A stretch of DNA of 26,198 nt, taken from contig JBDSEG010000202.1 in NCBI GenBank assembly GCA_039920165.1, positions 1-26,198 of the forward strand. The letters run 5' to 3'. Positions 7,424 through 14,286 of the stretch are shown piece after piece. Origin of the DNA: JBDSEG01 sp039920165 (GTDB lineage Bacteria > Pseudomonadota > Gammaproteobacteria > Burkholderiales > Burkholderiaceae_C). Made by a program: the position numbers and the translations under genes. Below the pieces are notes generated by a model, which worked only from the letters and a program-made list of their open reading frames with translations, was not told the origin of the DNA and made no database searches. Position 1 is the stretch's first letter, and every line of letters begins with the position of its first letter.

Positions 7424-8359
7424 TTGGATCTGAAGCAGCTCGAAACCTTCGTCCACGTCGCCGAGCTCGGCAGCTTCACGCGCGCGGCGAATGCGCTGAA
7501 GGTCGCACAACCGGCGTTGTCGCGGCAGGTGCGGCTGCTCGAGGTCGAGCTGCATCAGACGCTGTTCGACCGCACCGGCCGTGGCGTGGTCGTGACCGAG
7601 GCCGGCAAGCGGCTGCTGGCGCATGGCCGGGTCATCCTGGCGCAGGTCGAGCGCGCGCTGCAGGACCTCGAAGACCAGCGCGGGGCGGCGACCGGCCGGC
7701 TCGTGATCGGGCTGCCGCCGAGCGTGAGCCGGCAGCTCACCGGATCGCTGGTGGCGGCGTTTCGCGAGCGCTTTCCGAAGGCGACCTTGAGCGTCGTCGA
7801 GGGGTTGTCGACTACCTGCTCGAATGGCTCTCGCTCGGGCGCATCGATTGCGCCGTCGCCTACAACGTCACCCCGTCCGGCAGCCTCGACCTGCACCCGG
7901 GGCTCGACGAAAGCGCTGTACCTCGTGAGCACGCGCGCCGCTGCGACCGGTCACGGCGACGTGGGACCGCTCATCGGTCCGCCGGCCACGCTGGCCGAGG
8001 TGGCGGAGCGCCAGCTCGTGATCCCGAGCCGGCCACACTCGATGCGCATGCCGCTCGAAGCGGCGCTCTCCAACGAGGGGCGGCGCGCACGCGTGGGGTT
8101 CGAGATCGAAAGCATACCGGCGATCCTCGATCTGGTGCGCGGCCACGCCATGCACGCCGTGCTGCCGCTCAATGCACTGCCGGCCGCCGATGCGCGCCAT
8201 TTCGAGGTCCGGACCATCGGCACGCCGCCGCTCGCCGCGACGCTGTGGATTGCGAGTTCGGCGCAGCGCCCGCCCGGCCCGCTGCTCGAGCCGTCGCTCG
8301 AACTCGTCGCGCAGCTGATGCGCGCTATCTGGTCCATGCCGGATCGCGATAACAGCTAG
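7424..8359 (+). CDS. LysR-family transcriptional regulator with two compensating frameshifts
   Basis: The TTG at 7424 gives the classic LysR start (M)DLKQLETFVHVAELGSF, so I prefer it to upstream in-frame starts. The helix-turn-helix is SFTRAANALKVAQPALSRQV (roughly residues 18-37), followed by the substrate-binding domain beginning TGRLVIGLPP. Residues of about 130-163 (7811-7912) are out of character in this frame; the +1 neighbouring frame instead reads YLLEWLSLGRIDCAVAYNV, exactly what a LysR protein should have there. One base seems lost near 7812 and one gained near 7913, after which the frame returns to LYLVST. The gene may be a real variant with a garbled effector-domain segment, a dead regulator, or a sequence error. 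It lies co-directionally in front of the lig cluster and may control it. Confidence 0.82.
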   Translation: MDLKQLETFVHVAELGSFTRAANALKVAQPALSRQVRLLEVELHQTLFDRTGRGVVVTEAGKRLLAHGRVILAQVERALQDLEDQRGAATGRLVIGLPPSVSRQLTGSLVAAFRERFPKATLSVVEGLSTTCSNGSRSGASIAPSPTTSPRPAASTCTRGSTKALYLVSTRAAATGHGDVGPLIGPPATLAEVAERQLVIPSRPHSMRMPLEAALSNEGRRARVGFEIESIPAILDLVRGHAMHAVLPLNALPAADARHFEVRTIGTPPLAATLWIASSAQRPPGPLLEPSLELVAQLMRAIWSMPDRDNS

Positions 8360-8360
8360 C

Positions 8361-8390
8361 GTCGCGCACGCAGTCGCGCACGCAGTCGCG
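8361..8390. repeat. Short tandem repeat, 2.5 copies of a 12-mer
   Basis: The 12-base unit GTCGCGCACGCA occurs at 8361-8372 and 8373-8384 and is followed by a half copy (GTCGCG) to 8390. It fills half of the 61-bp gap between the LysR gene and the first gene of the catabolic cluster. Its role is unknown. Confidence 0.7.
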
Positions 8391-8407
8391 GCCGCCGCGG
8401 TGCTTTG

Positions 8408-8413
8408 CATAAT
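8408..8413 (+). promoter_or_regulatory. Candidate -10 element for a leaderless transcript
   Basis: CATAAT matches the sigma-70 -10 consensus at five of six bases and stands out in a very GC-rich gap. Its last base is 8 bp before ATG 8421, so transcription would start at or next to the start codon. No Shine-Dalgarno is visible in front of that ATG, which fits a leaderless mRNA. No good -35 is seen at the right distance. Confidence 0.35.
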
Positions 8414-8420
8414 CGCCGCC

Positions 8421-9152
8421 ATGTCCCGCCACCTCCTGCGCCTGAACGCGATCTCGTCGATGGCGACGCGCGCGCTGCTGGCCGAACTGGCGGCGGCGTA
8501 CCGCGCGCAGGCCGGGGTGGAGGTTGCGGTCGAATCGGTCGGCGGCGTCGATGCGGCCAAGCGGGTCGCGGCCGGCGAAGCGGTGGATGTCGTCGTGCTG
8601 GCGGCGGACGCGATCGACAAGCTGGTCGCCGGCGGCAGCGTCGTGGCTGGCAGCCGCACCGACCTCGCCGTCTCCAGCGTGGCCATCGCCGTTCGCACCG
8701 GCGCCACACGCCCCCCGATCCACGATGCCGACGCATTGCGGGCCGCGCTGATGGCAGCCCGCAGCATCGGCCATTCGACCGGCCCCAGCGGGGTCGCGCT
8801 GCTGGCGCTGTTCGAGCGCTGGGGCCTCAAGTCGACCTTGCGTGACCGGGTCGTGCAGGCGCCGACCGGCATTCCCGTGGGCGCGCTCGTCGCCCGCGGC
8901 GACGTCGAGCTGGGTTTCCAGCAGCTGAGCGAACTGATGAATCTCGAAGGTATCGACGTGCTCGGCCCGATGCCCGCCGAGGTCGCGATCGACACCACGT
9001 TTTCAGCCGGCATCTGCGCCGCATCGAACCAACCCGAAGCGGTGCGCGCGCTGCTCACCTTCCTGGCCTCGGCATCTGCCGACACAGCCAAGCAACGCCA
9101 CGGCATGCTGCCGGCGCCCGCCGTCACAACGCCCTCAGAGGACCGCCCATGA
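8421..9152 (+). CDS. Substrate-binding domain protein without signal peptide (ModA-like)
   Basis: The 243-residue protein starts at ATG 8421 (MSRHLLRLNAISSMATRALL). It has the type-2 periplasmic-binding fold typical of the molybdate-binding-like group: LLAELAAAYRAQAG, then VDVVVLAADAIDKLVAGG, SIGHSTGPSGVALLALFERWG, and VARGDVELGFQQLSEL. No signal peptide or lipobox is visible, so it is predicted to remain in the cytoplasm. The stop overlaps the ligJ start in ATGA, tying it to the protocatechuate genes. Similar signal-less binding proteins are, to my knowledge, found in aromatic-degradation clusters, but their role is not defined; a cytosolic sensor or carrier for a pathway acid is possible. 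Molybdate transport is unlikely without ABC genes nearby. Confidence 0.8.
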   Translation: MSRHLLRLNAISSMATRALLAELAAAYRAQAGVEVAVESVGGVDAAKRVAAGEAVDVVVLAADAIDKLVAGGSVVAGSRTDLAVSSVAIAVRTGATRPPIHDADALRAALMAARSIGHSTGPSGVALLALFERWGLKSTLRDRVVQAPTGIPVGALVARGDVELGFQQLSELMNLEGIDVLGPMPAEVAIDTTFSAGICAASNQPEAVRALLTFLASASADTAKQRHGMLPAPAVTTPSEDRP

Positions 9153-10177
9153 TCATCGACTGCCACGGCCACTACACCACCGCCCCGAAGGCGCTGGAAG
9201 ATTGGCGCAACCGCCAGATCGCGAGCCTGAAGAACCCGGCCAGCGCACCGAAAGCATCGGAGCTGAAGATCAGCGACGACGAACTGCGTGAATCGATCGA
9301 ATCCAATCAGCTCAAGCTGATGCGCCAGCGCGGCAGCGACCTGACTATCTTCAGCCCGCGTGCCAGCTTCATGGCGCACCACATCGGCGATTTCCAGACG
9401 AGCAGCACTTGGGCGGCGATCTGCAACGAGCTGTGCTATCGCGTCAGCACGCTCTTCCCGGATCACTTCGCGCCCGCGGCGATGCTGCCGCAGTCGCCCG
9501 GCGTCGACCCGGCGACCTGCATCCCCGAGCTCGAGAAGTGCGTCAACGAGTACGGCAACGTCGGCATCAATCTCAACCCCGACCCCTCGGGCGGCCATTG
9601 GACCAGTCCGCCGCTGTCGGACCGCCACTGGTACCCGATCTACGAGAAGATGGTCGAGCTCGACATCCCGGCGATGGTGCACGTGAGCACGAGCTGCAAC
9701 GCCTGCTTCCACACGACGGGCGCGCACTACCTGAATGCCGACACCACGGCCTTCATGCAGTGCCTGACGAGCGATCTGTTCAAGGATTTTCCGACCCTGC
9801 GCTTCATCATCCCGCACGGCGGCGGCGCGGTGCCCTACCACTGGGGACGTTTTCGCGGCCTCGCGCAGGAGCTGAAGAAGCCGCTGCTGAAGGACCACCT
9901 GCTGAACAACATCTATTTCGACACCTGCGTCTACCACCAGCCCGGCATCGACCTGCTGACGACGGTGATCCCGCTCAAGAACATCCTGTTCGCGAGCGAG
10001 ATGATCGGCGCCGTACGCGGCATCGATCCCGAGACCGGCCACTACTACGACGATACCAAGCGCTATATCGAAGCCTCGACGATCGTCGTTGGCGACGACC
10101 GGCATCAGGTCTACGAAGCCAATGCTCGGCGCGTCTTTCCGCGGCTCGACCAGGCGCTCAAAGTGAAGGGCCTGTAA
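9149..10177 (+). CDS. ligJ: 4-oxalomesaconate hydratase (amidohydrolase superfamily)
   Basis: The 342-residue protein adds water to the ring-cleavage product after lactone opening, giving 4-carboxy-4-hydroxy-2-oxoadipate in the protocatechuate 4,5-cleavage (and gallate) pathway. Family zinc ligands fall at the same positions as in Sphingobium LigJ: H6 and H8 (DCHGHYT), H178 (MVHVST) and E284 (FASEMIG); H223 in IPHGGGAVPYH is the further active-site histidine. The length matches LigJ. The start ATG 9149 overlaps the stop of the preceding binding-protein gene in ATGA. ligK follows 26 bp downstream. The assignment is strong because the residue numbering and the neighbouring pathway genes agree. 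Confidence 0.95.
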   Translation: MIIDCHGHYTTAPKALEDWRNRQIASLKNPASAPKASELKISDDELRESIESNQLKLMRQRGSDLTIFSPRASFMAHHIGDFQTSSTWAAICNELCYRVSTLFPDHFAPAAMLPQSPGVDPATCIPELEKCVNEYGNVGINLNPDPSGGHWTSPPLSDRHWYPIYEKMVELDIPAMVHVSTSCNACFHTTGAHYLNADTTAFMQCLTSDLFKDFPTLRFIIPHGGGAVPYHWGRFRGLAQELKKPLLKDHLLNNIYFDTCVYHQPGIDLLTTVIPLKNILFASEMIGAVRGIDPETGHYYDDTKRYIEASTIVVGDDRHQVYEANARRVFPRLDQALKVKGL

Positions 10178-10203
10178 GGCCCGCTGATTCCATCGGAGGA
10201 AAT

Positions 10204-10887
10204 ATGCATGAACTCGGAATCGTCAAGCGCGGCATCGTCCGCGCCGACCGCGCGGCAGTCGAACAACTCGGCCACTTCGGCTCAGCGACGGTGCATGAAG
10301 CGATGGGCCGTCTGGGGTTGATGAAACCCTACATGCGGCCGATCTATGCCGGTGCGCATGCCAGCGGCAGCGCCGTCACCGTTCTGCTGCAGCCCGGCGA
10401 CAACTGGATGATGCATGTGGCCGCCGAGCAGTTGCGGCCCGGCGATATCGTCGTCGCGGCCTGCACCGCAGACAACACCGACGGCTTCTTCGGCGACCTG
10501 TTGGCGACCAGCTTTCGCGCGCGCGGCGCGGTCGGCCTCGTCATCGACGGCGGCTGCCGCGACGTGCGCGACCTGGCGGAGATGAAGTTCCCGGTCTGGT
10601 CCAAGGCGATCAGCGGGAAGGGGACGGTCAAGGCCACGCTCGGCTCGGTCAACGTGCCGGTGGTGTGCGCCGGCGCGCTGGTGAACCCGGGCGATGTCAT
10701 CGTGGCCGACGACGACGGCGTCGTCGTGGTGCCGGTCGCACTCGCTCAGCAGGTGGCGGACGCGGCTGACGCGCGCGAGAGCAACGAGGCCGAGAAGCGC
10801 GCCAAGCTCGCGTCCGGCGTGCTCGGCCTGGACATGTACAACATGCGCGGGCCGCTGGAAAAAGCCGGGCTGCGGTATGTCGATTGA
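10204..10887 (+). CDS. ligK: 4-carboxy-4-hydroxy-2-oxoadipate aldolase / oxaloacetate decarboxylase
   Basis: The 227-residue protein is the class II (metal-dependent) aldolase of the RraA-like fold that cleaves 4-carboxy-4-hydroxy-2-oxoadipate to pyruvate and oxaloacetate, the last step of the pathway. Motifs seen: SATVHEAMGRLGLM near residue 27, GDNWMMHVAAEQLRPGDIVV, the GDLLATSFRARG loop at about 97-108, and the metal/substrate pair R119-D120 in DGGCRDVRD. The start at ATG 10204 has a strong GGAGG at 10195-10199. Downstream lies a 228-bp gap filled largely by a hairpin repeat before the next operon gene. Confidence 0.95.
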   Translation: MHELGIVKRGIVRADRAAVEQLGHFGSATVHEAMGRLGLMKPYMRPIYAGAHASGSAVTVLLQPGDNWMMHVAAEQLRPGDIVVAACTADNTDGFFGDLLATSFRARGAVGLVIDGGCRDVRDLAEMKFPVWSKAISGKGTVKATLGSVNVPVVCAGALVNPGDVIVADDDGVVVVPVALAQQVADAADARESNEAEKRAKLASGVLGLDMYNMRGPLEKAGLRYVD

Positions 10888-10914
10888 CGGCCGTCGTGCG
10901 GCGTCGAAGCTACC

Positions 10915-11065
10915 GGACGCGAAGGCGCGAAGTTCGCGAAGTTCGCGAAGTTCGCGAAGTTCGCGAAGTTTGCAACGAGGAACCGGGCAAGCCCGCAGCT
11001 TTCTTCGCGTCCGTCGCGCCCATCGAGTCCGTCGCGTCCTCGGTGTCCTTAGCGCCTTCGCGTCC
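10915..11065. repeat. Long hairpin intergenic repeat, copy 1
   Basis: The 228-bp gap between ligK and the DUF1932 gene is largely filled by an inverted repeat. The left arm 10915-10932 (GGACGCGAAGGCGCGAAG) pairs with the right arm 11048-11065 (CTTAGCGCCTTCGCGTCC) over 18 bp with one mismatch. Between them lie the tandem 9-mers and CTTCGCGTCC-type pieces that repeat the arm sequence. A second, diverged copy is at 17251-17350. Such GCGAAGG-type dispersed repeats are known in GC-rich betaproteobacteria; no transposase is present. Confidence 0.85.
10927..10971. repeat. Tandem 9-mer repeat inside hairpin copy 1
   Basis: Five consecutive copies of GCGAAGTTC occur, the first four perfect and the fifth with one change at its last base. 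The array extends the left arm of the hairpin and is absent from the second hairpin copy, so it looks like a local expansion, probably variable in length between strains. Confidence 0.9.
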
Positions 11066-11115
11066 AGAAACTCCGTCGCGAACAGCACTGCCGCCCGTGC
11101 CGTGACCCAACCTCG

Positions 11116-12039
11116 ATGAACGCAAACCCGGCCCAGTGGCACATCGGCCTCGTCGGCTATGGCGAGGTCGGTCGCATCCTGGCCGAGGACCTGCGCGCGC
11201 AGGGCGTGGCGGTATGCGCTCACGACCTGAAGCTCGAAGGCGCGCGGGCCGGCGGGTTGTACGAGCATGCTCAGGAGCACGGCGTCGTGCTGTGCGCGAG
11301 CCCTGCCGAACTCGCGCGGCGCAGCGACCTCGTCGTCAGCGCTGTCACCGCGAGCCAGACCGTCGCGGTCGCGCAGGCGTGTGCGGCAGCGCTGCGGCCA
11401 GGCACGTGGTTTCTCGATTTCAACTCGGCGTCGCCGGGCGCCAAGCAGCGCGCCGGCGCAATCGTCGACGGCGCGGGCGGCCGCTATGTCGAGGCGGCGG
11501 TCATGACGTCGATCCCGCCCTACCGCATCAAGGTGCCGCTGCTGCTCGGCGGGGCGCATGCCGCGGCCCTGCTGGCGCAGCTAAGGGCGCTGGGCTTTGT
11601 CGCGGAGGTCACATCCGAGCGGCTCGGCGTCGCGTCGGCGACCAAGATGTGCCGCAGCGTCATGATCAAGGGCCTCGAGGCGATGGTCATCGAGAGCTTC
11701 ACGACGGCGCGCTATTACGGCGTCGAGGATGCCGTGATCGCCTCGCTGCACGAGACCTTTCCGGGCATCGACTGGGAGCGCCAAGGTGCCTATTTCTTCC
11801 AGCGCGTGATAGAGCACGGTCGCCGGCGCAGCGAGGAGGTCCGCGAGGTCGCCGAGACGGTGCGCGAGGCCGGCCTCGAACCGTGGTCGGCCAGCGGCAC
11901 CGCGCAGCGCCAGTCCTGGATCGCCGACCTCGCCGATACCGGCCTGTTCGGCCCGCGCGGCACGCCGGATTTTGCGCGCAGCGCCGACTGGCGGGTCGAG
12001 GCCGACCGCATCCTAGCGCAAGTTGACCCGAAGGAATGA
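11116..12039 (+). CDS. NAD(P)-dependent oxidoreductase with DUF1932 C-terminal domain
   Basis: The 307-residue protein has an N-terminal Rossmann domain with GLVGYGEVG (GxGxxG at about residues 14-19) like 6-phosphogluconate and 3-hydroxyisobutyrate dehydrogenases. The segment FLDFNSASPGAKQRAG at about 100 matches the substrate-binding loop of that superfamily. The C-terminal half (LGVASATKMCRSVMIKGLEA onwards) matches the DUF1932 domain. It sits between ligK and ligI, but no standard step of the 4,5-cleavage pathway needs a second dehydrogenase of this type. It might reduce or oxidise a related hydroxy acid that feeds into the route. ATG 11116 lacks a clear Shine-Dalgarno. The hairpin repeat lies directly upstream. 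Confidence 0.85.
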   Translation: MNANPAQWHIGLVGYGEVGRILAEDLRAQGVAVCAHDLKLEGARAGGLYEHAQEHGVVLCASPAELARRSDLVVSAVTASQTVAVAQACAAALRPGTWFLDFNSASPGAKQRAGAIVDGAGGRYVEAAVMTSIPPYRIKVPLLLGGAHAAALLAQLRALGFVAEVTSERLGVASATKMCRSVMIKGLEAMVIESFTTARYYGVEDAVIASLHETFPGIDWERQGAYFFQRVIEHGRRRSEEVREVAETVREAGLEPWSASGTAQRQSWIADLADTGLFGPRGTPDFARSADWRVEADRILAQVDPKE

Positions 12040-12043
12040 TGCG

Positions 12044-12967
12044 ATGACGACGACCGTATTCGAGAAAACGCCCGGCTGGCTCGACTGGTATGCCGGTCCT
12101 TCGAAGCCCGCTTTCAAGGTACCGCCCGGCGCGGTCGACGCGCACTGCCACGTATTCGGTCCCGGCGCGCAGTTCCCATATGCGCCCGAGCGCAAATACA
12201 CGCCCTGCGATGCGAGCAAGGCGCAGCTGTATGCGCTGCGCGACCACCTCGGCTTCGCGCGCAACGTGGTCGTGCAGGCGACGTGTCACGGCGCGGACAA
12301 CAGCGCGATGGTCGACGCCCTCGTCAACTCGAACGGCAAGGCGCGCGGCATCGCAACGGTGAGGCGCTCGATTTCCGACGGCGAACTGCAGGCACTGCAT
12401 GCAGCCGGTGTGCGCGGCGTGCGCTTCAATTTCGTCAAGCGGCTGGTCGACTTCACGCCGCGCGACGAGCTGATGGAGATCGCCGCGCGCATCGCGCCGC
12501 TGGGCTGGCACGTCGTCATCTATTTCGAGGCGGTCGACCTGCCCGAGTTGTGGGACTTCTTCACTGCGCTACCGACGACCATCGTCGTCGACCACATGGG
12601 CCGGCCGGATGTGAGCCTGCCGGTGGACGGGCCGCAGTTCGAACTCTTCTTTCGCTTCATGCGCGATTACCCGAACGTGTGGAGCAAGGTGAGCTGCCCC
12701 GAGCGCTTGAGCGTTGCCGGCGCGCCGGCGCTGAAGGGTGAAAGCAACGCCTACCGCGACGTCGTGCCCTTCGCGCGCCGCATCGTCGAGACTTTTCCCG
12801 ACCGCGTGCTGTGGGGCACCGACTGGCCGCACCCGAACCTGAAGAATCACATGCCCGACGACGGGCTACTGGTCGATTTCATCCCCCACATCGCGACGAC
12901 GGCCGAGCGGCAGCGCAAGCTGCTGGTCGACAACCCGATGCGGCTGTACTGGCCCGAAGAGGACTGA
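12044..12967 (+). CDS. ligI: 2-pyrone-4,6-dicarboxylate lactonase
   Basis: The 307-residue amidohydrolase-superfamily protein hydrolyses the lactone 2-pyrone-4,6-dicarboxylate, the product of LigC. Family motifs: VDAHCHVFGPGAQFPY with H34 and H36, the ARNVVVQATCHGADN strand, GVRGVRFNF, VVDHMGRPD with H184, and the catalytic aspartate D260 in WGTDWPHPN. LigI works without a metal, unlike most of its superfamily. ATG 12044 is chosen because AAGGA lies 8 bp upstream, straddling the end of the previous gene; a TTG at 12023 would add seven residues. The ligA start follows 3 bp after its stop. Confidence 0.95.
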   Translation: MTTTVFEKTPGWLDWYAGPSKPAFKVPPGAVDAHCHVFGPGAQFPYAPERKYTPCDASKAQLYALRDHLGFARNVVVQATCHGADNSAMVDALVNSNGKARGIATVRRSISDGELQALHAAGVRGVRFNFVKRLVDFTPRDELMEIAARIAPLGWHVVIYFEAVDLPELWDFFTALPTTIVVDHMGRPDVSLPVDGPQFELFFRFMRDYPNVWSKVSCPERLSVAGAPALKGESNAYRDVVPFARRIVETFPDRVLWGTDWPHPNLKNHMPDDGLLVDFIPHIATTAERQRKLLVDNPMRLYWPEED

Positions 12968-12970
12968 ACC

Positions 12971-13417
12971 ATGGCGCTCGACAAGCCCTACCTCGACGTG
13001 CCCGGGACGACGATCTTCGACGCCGAGCAATCGCGCCGCGGCTACCACCTCAACCAGTTCTGCATGTCACTCATGAAGGCGGAGAACCGCGCCCGCTTCA
13101 AGGCCGACGAACGAACCTACCTGGCCGAATGGCCGATGAGCGACGAGCAGAAGCAGGCCGTGCTGACGCGCGACATGAACCGCATGATCGCGGCCGGCGG
13201 GAATATCTATTTCCTGGCCAAGATCGGCGCGACCGATGGCAAAAGCTTCCAGCAGATGGCCGGTAGCATGACCGGCATGACCGAGGACGAATACCGCGCC
13301 ATGATGGTCGGCGGCGGGCGCTCGGTCGAAGGGAACCGGCGCATCGGCGAGGATGGCGATGCGCAATCGCACCGCCAGCCGCAAGGCAACCGGGCGCGCG
13401 CCCCGAAGGCCGGATGA
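12971..13417 (+). CDS. ligA: Protocatechuate 4,5-dioxygenase alpha subunit
   Basis: The 148-residue protein is the small alpha subunit of the extradiol dioxygenase LigAB, which opens protocatechuate between C4 and C5. The LigA pattern is clear: PGTTIFDAEQSRRGYHLNQF, then NRARFKADERTYLAEW, NRMIAAGGNIYFLAKIGATD, and MAGSMTGMTEDEYRAMMVGG. The subunit caps the active site in the beta subunit and has no metal site itself. It is slightly longer than Sphingobium LigA because of a basic, glutamine-rich tail (GNRRIGEDGDAQSHRQPQGN). The gene begins 3 bp after ligI and runs into ligB. Confidence 0.96.
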   Translation: MALDKPYLDVPGTTIFDAEQSRRGYHLNQFCMSLMKAENRARFKADERTYLAEWPMSDEQKQAVLTRDMNRMIAAGGNIYFLAKIGATDGKSFQQMAGSMTGMTEDEYRAMMVGGGRSVEGNRRIGEDGDAQSHRQPQGNRARAPKAG

Positions 13418-13419
13418 CC

Positions 13420-14286
13420 ATGGCACGCATCACCGCATCGGTCTATACCTCGCACGTGCCGGCGATCGGCGCCGCGCTCGACCTTGGCAAGACGGCCGAG
13501 CCGTACTGGCAGCCGGTGTTCCAGGGCTACGAATTCGGCAAGCAATGGTTGAAGCACACCCGGCCGGACGTGATCTTCCTGGTCTTCAACGATCACGCGA
13601 CGGCGTTCAGCCTGGACATGATCCCGACCTTCGCGATCGGCACCGCGGCGCAGTACCAGCCCGCCGACGAGGGTTGGGGCCCGCGTCCGGTGCCGACCGT
13701 GATCGGCCATCCCGAGCTCGCGGCGCATATCGCGCAGTCGGTCATCCAGCAGGATTTCGACCTGACGATCGTCAACAAGATGGACGTCGATCATGGCCTG
13801 ACAGTGCCGCTGTCGCTGATGGTCGGGCAGCCACCGGCAAGCGATTTCCGCTGGCCGTGTCCGGTGATCCCGTTTGCCGTCAACGTGGTTCAGTACCCGG
13901 TGCCGTCGGGCCAGCGCTGCTTCAACCTCGGCAAGGCGATCCGCAAAGCGGTCGAGTCGTACGACGAGCCTTTACGCGTGCAGATCTGGGGCACCGGCGG
14001 CATGAGCCATCAGTTGCAGGGGCCGCGCGCCGGGCTGATCAACAAGGCTTTCGACAACGCCTTTCTCGACCGGCTCATCGCCGATCCGGCGGGACTGGCG
14101 ACGTTGCCGCACATCGACTATGTGCGTGAGGCTGGCAGCGAAGGAATCGAACTCGTAATGTGGCTGATCGCCCGCGGCGCCATGGACGATGTCGCCGGCG
14201 GGGCAGCGCCACGCGTTCGCCAACGCTTCTATCACGTGCCCGCGAGCAACACGGCGGTGGGTCATCTCATCCTGGAGAACGTATGA
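13420..14286 (+). CDS. ligB: Protocatechuate 4,5-dioxygenase beta subunit
   Basis: The 288-residue catalytic subunit holds the non-haem Fe(II) site of LigAB. Counting from ATG 13420 (MARITASVYTSHVPAIG), H12 and H59 (FNDHATAF) and E241 (AGSEGIELVMW) are the likely iron ligands and H197 (GTGGMSHQL) the catalytic base; these agree closely with H12, H61, E242 and H195 of Sphingobium LigB. I prefer 13420 for this match, but ATG 13414 overlaps the ligA stop in ATGA and may be used instead. Its stop overlaps the ligC start. The product is 4-carboxy-2-hydroxymuconate-6-semialdehyde. Confidence 0.96.
   Translation: MARITASVYTSHVPAIGAALDLGKTAEPYWQPVFQGYEFGKQWLKHTRPDVIFLVFNDHATAFSLDMIPTFAIGTAAQYQPADEGWGPRPVPTVIGHPELAAHIAQSVIQQDFDLTIVNKMDVDHGLTVPLSLMVGQPPASDFRWPCPVIPFAVNVVQYPVPSGQRCFNLGKAIRKAVESYDEPLRVQIWGTGGMSHQLQGPRAGLINKAFDNAFLDRLIADPAGLATLPHIDYVREAGSEGIELVMWLIARGAMDDVAGGAAPRVRQRFYHVPASNTAVGHLILENV

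Noticed and set aside
7868..10105. A very long minus-strand open frame (745 codons) opposite LysR, the binding protein and ligJ
   Set aside because: Its translation is low-complexity Arg/Ala/Val without recognisable domains, and it lies antisense to clear genes; long antisense frames are expected at this GC content.
9409..10887. A 492-codon open frame covering ligJ out of frame and continuing through ligK
   Set aside because: The first part is a GC-driven shadow of ligJ. The real ligK start is ATG 10204 with GGAGG, where family similarity begins.
10915..11065. CRISPR array
   Set aside because: The units are 9 bp and contiguous with no spacers, and there are no cas genes.
10884..11119. Small open frames encoding REV/RSS repeats between ligK and the DUF1932 gene
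   Set aside because: The translation simply reads the 9-mer DNA repeat in different frames on both strands; there is no Shine-Dalgarno and the repeat is better explained as a hairpin element.
13290..13417. Frameshifted or fused C-terminus of LigA
   Set aside because: The tail is unusual (basic and Gln-rich) but remains in frame to a stop with the normal ligB overlap; C-terminal variation in LigA is not evidence of damage.
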